A DNA stretch of 6,054 bases from VGEM01 sp033764265 (GTDB lineage Bacteria > Pseudomonadota > Alphaproteobacteria > Rhodospirillales > Rhodospirillaceae): assembly GCA_033764265.1 (NCBI GenBank), contig JANRJB010000465.1:1-6054 (forward strand). The letters run 5' to 3'. Shown here in pieces: positions 4,792-6,054 of this stretch. Position 1 is the first letter of the stretch; every line of letters starts with the position of its first letter. Under the pieces are notes generated by a model. That model worked only from the letters and a program-made list of their open reading frames with translations. It did no database searches and was not told the origin of the DNA. A program made the position numbers and the translations under genes.

Positions 4792-5610
4792 TCAAGGGTG
4801 GATATCGCGATCAAGGAAACCGCGCACGAGTGTAGCGGCCTCGCCGGTTTTCACGTCGAGAAACCCGTGGCTCCAGCCCGGCAAATCCAGAACGCGACCA
4901 TTGCGCAGATAATCCTTCGCCCGAGGGGTGAAGCTCCACAGGTCGTCTTCCGGGTTGAGGATCAGAATCTCGTGGTCGAGCGCCCGCAAGGCGTCGGCGG
5001 TTGAATAATCGAAGGCGGCGGCGTGGCCCCACCACGAGATGTCGGGGTTGAGCAGGCGGGCCGGAAACACCCGCGCCACCTGGTCGAGAGTGCGCCCGCG
5101 CATGCTCCAGAACAGCGCGGCCTTCCACCACTTCACCAGGTGGGCGCCGTCGGGATCGATATCCATGCGTTTGAACTGGGCGCGGTGTTCGGCCAGTTCG
5201 GCTTCGGTCCAGATCGCCGCCGAGACCATGACGATCCGCCGCACCTGGCGCGGCCGCTGGCGGGCCAGCTCCAGCGCGATTTTGGACCCGGTGTGATAGC
5301 CCATCAGATCGACGTTTCTAAGCGCCAGCGCATCCATCAGCTCGCCCATGGCCGCGGCATAATCCGCGATCGCCGGGCGTCCGCCGTCGTCAAACCGCGG
5401 CGGATCGGAGTTGCCAAAACCAGGCGTGTCGACGGCGACGACGATGCGGTCCGCGCCCATGGCCGCCATGAAATTCTCGTAGATCACTCCCGCATAGGGG
5501 CTCATGTGGAACAGCAGCAGCGGTGGATGCATCGCCGCCGGGGGGTCGACGCGGCGGTAGTGAAGCTGGCCGAAGCGGCAGTCGGCGTAGGCGCGGGTGA
5601 CGGCGACCAT
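4792..5610 (-). CDS. Alpha/beta-hydrolase-fold protein with His at the nucleophile-elbow position
   Basis: A 272-residue protein with the full alpha/beta-hydrolase layout. The oxyanion-side strand is LLLFHMSPYAG (31-41), then VVAVDTPGFGNSDPP (57-71). The elbow is DLMGYHTGSKIALELA (101-116). The acid strand ILILNPEDDLW (215-225) offers D222 or D223, and the catalytic His is H248 in GWSHGFLDV. The elbow reads G104-Y-H106-T-G108, so His occupies the place where GxSxG has Ser, and a Ser (S109) lies just after the last Gly. A standard Ser-nucleophile esterase mechanism is therefore doubtful and the reaction unknown. There is no signal peptide, so it is probably cytoplasmic. ATG 5610 overlaps the upstream paralogue stop (TGATG), with a weak GGGG seven bases ahead. 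A GTG at 5613 would add one residue. It shares long blocks with the upstream paralogue. Confidence 0.85.
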   Translation of the reverse strand: MVAVTRAYADCRFGQLHYRRVDPPAAMHPPLLLFHMSPYAGVIYENFMAAMGADRIVVAVDTPGFGNSDPPRFDDGGRPAIADYAAAMGELMDALALRNVDLMGYHTGSKIALELARQRPRQVRRIVMVSAAIWTEAELAEHRAQFKRMDIDPDGAHLVKWWKAALFWSMRGRTLDQVARVFPARLLNPDISWWGHAAAFDYSTADALRALDHEILILNPEDDLWSFTPRAKDYLRNGRVLDLPGWSHGFLDVKTGEAATLVRGFLDRDIHP

Positions 5611-5612
5611 CA
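5608..5612 (-). other. TGATG stop/start overlap between the two hydrolase paralogues
   Basis: On the - strand the TGA of the upstream hydrolase (5612-5610) shares its A with the ATG of the downstream one (5610-5608). The same arrangement recurs at 4794-4790, where the downstream hydrolase stop overlaps an ATG of the next frame. These overlaps indicate a single polycistronic mRNA with translational coupling. Confidence 0.65.
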
Positions 5613-6054
5613 CTCGACCCCGTCGAGGAAGCGGCGGATCAGCGCGCAGGTCTCGTCGGTGCGCACATCAAGGAAGCCGTGGCCCCAACCTTTCAGATGA
5701 TGGACCCGTCCGTACTGCAGGATCGGCTGGGCGCGCCAGGTGTGCGCGTGCAGATCGTCGTCGGGGTTCAGCACCAACACCGGCTGCGAGACGCGCGCCA
5801 GGTGGCCCGCCATGTCGTAGGCAAAGGCGGCGTTATGGCCCCACCACGAAATCTGCGGATTGCGCAGGGCGTCGGGGAACTGCACGGCCACGTGGTCCGG
5901 CGACCAGCCGGGGCCGGCCCAGTGCAGATGCGCCTTCCATTTCCGCACCAGATGGGCGCCGTCCTCGCGTACCTCCTCGTGGGCGTAATGCGCGCGAAAG
6001 TCGGCGAGTTCCTGCTCGGTGAAGATCGGCGCGGAGATCAGCACCAGCTTGCGC
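5610..6054 (-). CDS. Alpha/beta-hydrolase-fold protein, paralogue of the downstream gene, C-terminal half (start outside window)
   Basis: The frame is open from the right window edge (visible residues begin RKLVLISAPIFTEQEL) to TGA 5612-5610, giving 147 residues. This is the cap and C-terminal part of the same family as the next gene. A hand alignment finds about half of the positions identical. Shared blocks include DGAHLV, NPxISWWGHxAAF, the acid-bearing LNPxDDL and GWxHGFLDV with the catalytic-type His. The nucleophile elbow lies beyond the window, so whether it also has His there cannot be seen. It is the most upstream visible gene of the leftward operon, and its stop overlaps the next gene's ATG. 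The pair most likely arose by tandem duplication, with a related but diverged role. Confidence 0.85.
   Translation of the reverse strand, partial: RKLVLISAPIFTEQELADFRAHYAHEEVREDGAHLVRKWKAHLHWAGPGWSPDHVAVQFPDALRNPQISWWGHNAAFAYDMAGHLARVSQPVLVLNPDDDLHAHTWRAQPILQYGRVHHLKGWGHGFLDVRTDETCALIRRFLDGVE

Noticed and set aside
4004..4912. 302-codon open frame on the + strand opposite the exported SDR
   Set aside because: It mirrors the SDR and the hydrolase end. There is no domain, no ribosome-binding site and no supporting context.
4792..5610. Interpreting the His-elbow hydrolase as a pseudogene
   Set aside because: The frame is intact and the fold motifs and catalytic-type His and Asp are kept. Only the elbow residue differs, which does not indicate decay.

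Overview
The window is strongly GC-rich, densely coded DNA with GTG and TTG starts, very short intergenic gaps and many long antisense shadow ORFs. This suggests a high-GC proteobacterium, most likely an alphaproteobacterium. That assignment is inferred from composition and gene types and was not tested against a database. Two gene strings converge: everything from 1 to 2665 reads rightward and everything from 2666 to 6054 reads leftward. The two terminal stop codons abut with no spacer.

Left string (1-2665, + strand) looks like the tail of a surface-polysaccharide or glycan locus. It holds the C-terminal part of a GT4-type glycosyltransferase, then a class I SAM-dependent methyltransferase whose GTG start overlaps the glycosyltransferase stop (GTGA). 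An NAD-dependent sugar-nucleotide 4,6-dehydratase of the LegB-like (LLPSF_EDH_00030) type follows, and then a RimJ/RimL-type GNAT acetyltransferase with a TTG start and a good Shine-Dalgarno. A LegB-like dehydratase usually belongs to nonulosonic (legionaminic-type) acid pathways. The remaining genes of such a pathway would lie outside this window if present.

Right string (6054-2666, - strand) is a tightly packed operon. It starts with the C-terminal half of an alpha/beta-hydrolase-fold protein, followed by a complete paralogue of it. Next comes a Rossmann-fold NmrA/SDR-like protein with an N-terminal signal peptide (possible Tat type), and last the 16S rRNA m5C methyltransferase rsmB. Genes are joined by TGATG overlaps or a 12-nt gap. 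The complete hydrolase has His where the nucleophile Ser of the GxSxG elbow should be. The NAD(P)-binding protein appears to be exported.

No RNA genes, insertion sequences, CRISPR arrays, phage genes or attachment sites were recognised, and no gene-free stretch exceeds about 20 bases. The non-coding structure worth attention is a cluster of hairpins at the convergent stop codons (2632-2685) and an imperfect 16-bp tandem duplication with a palindrome at the rsmB start (3985-4022). I did not find a clear new defence or mobile system. The most unusual items are the His-elbow hydrolase pair and its exported Rossmann-fold neighbour.
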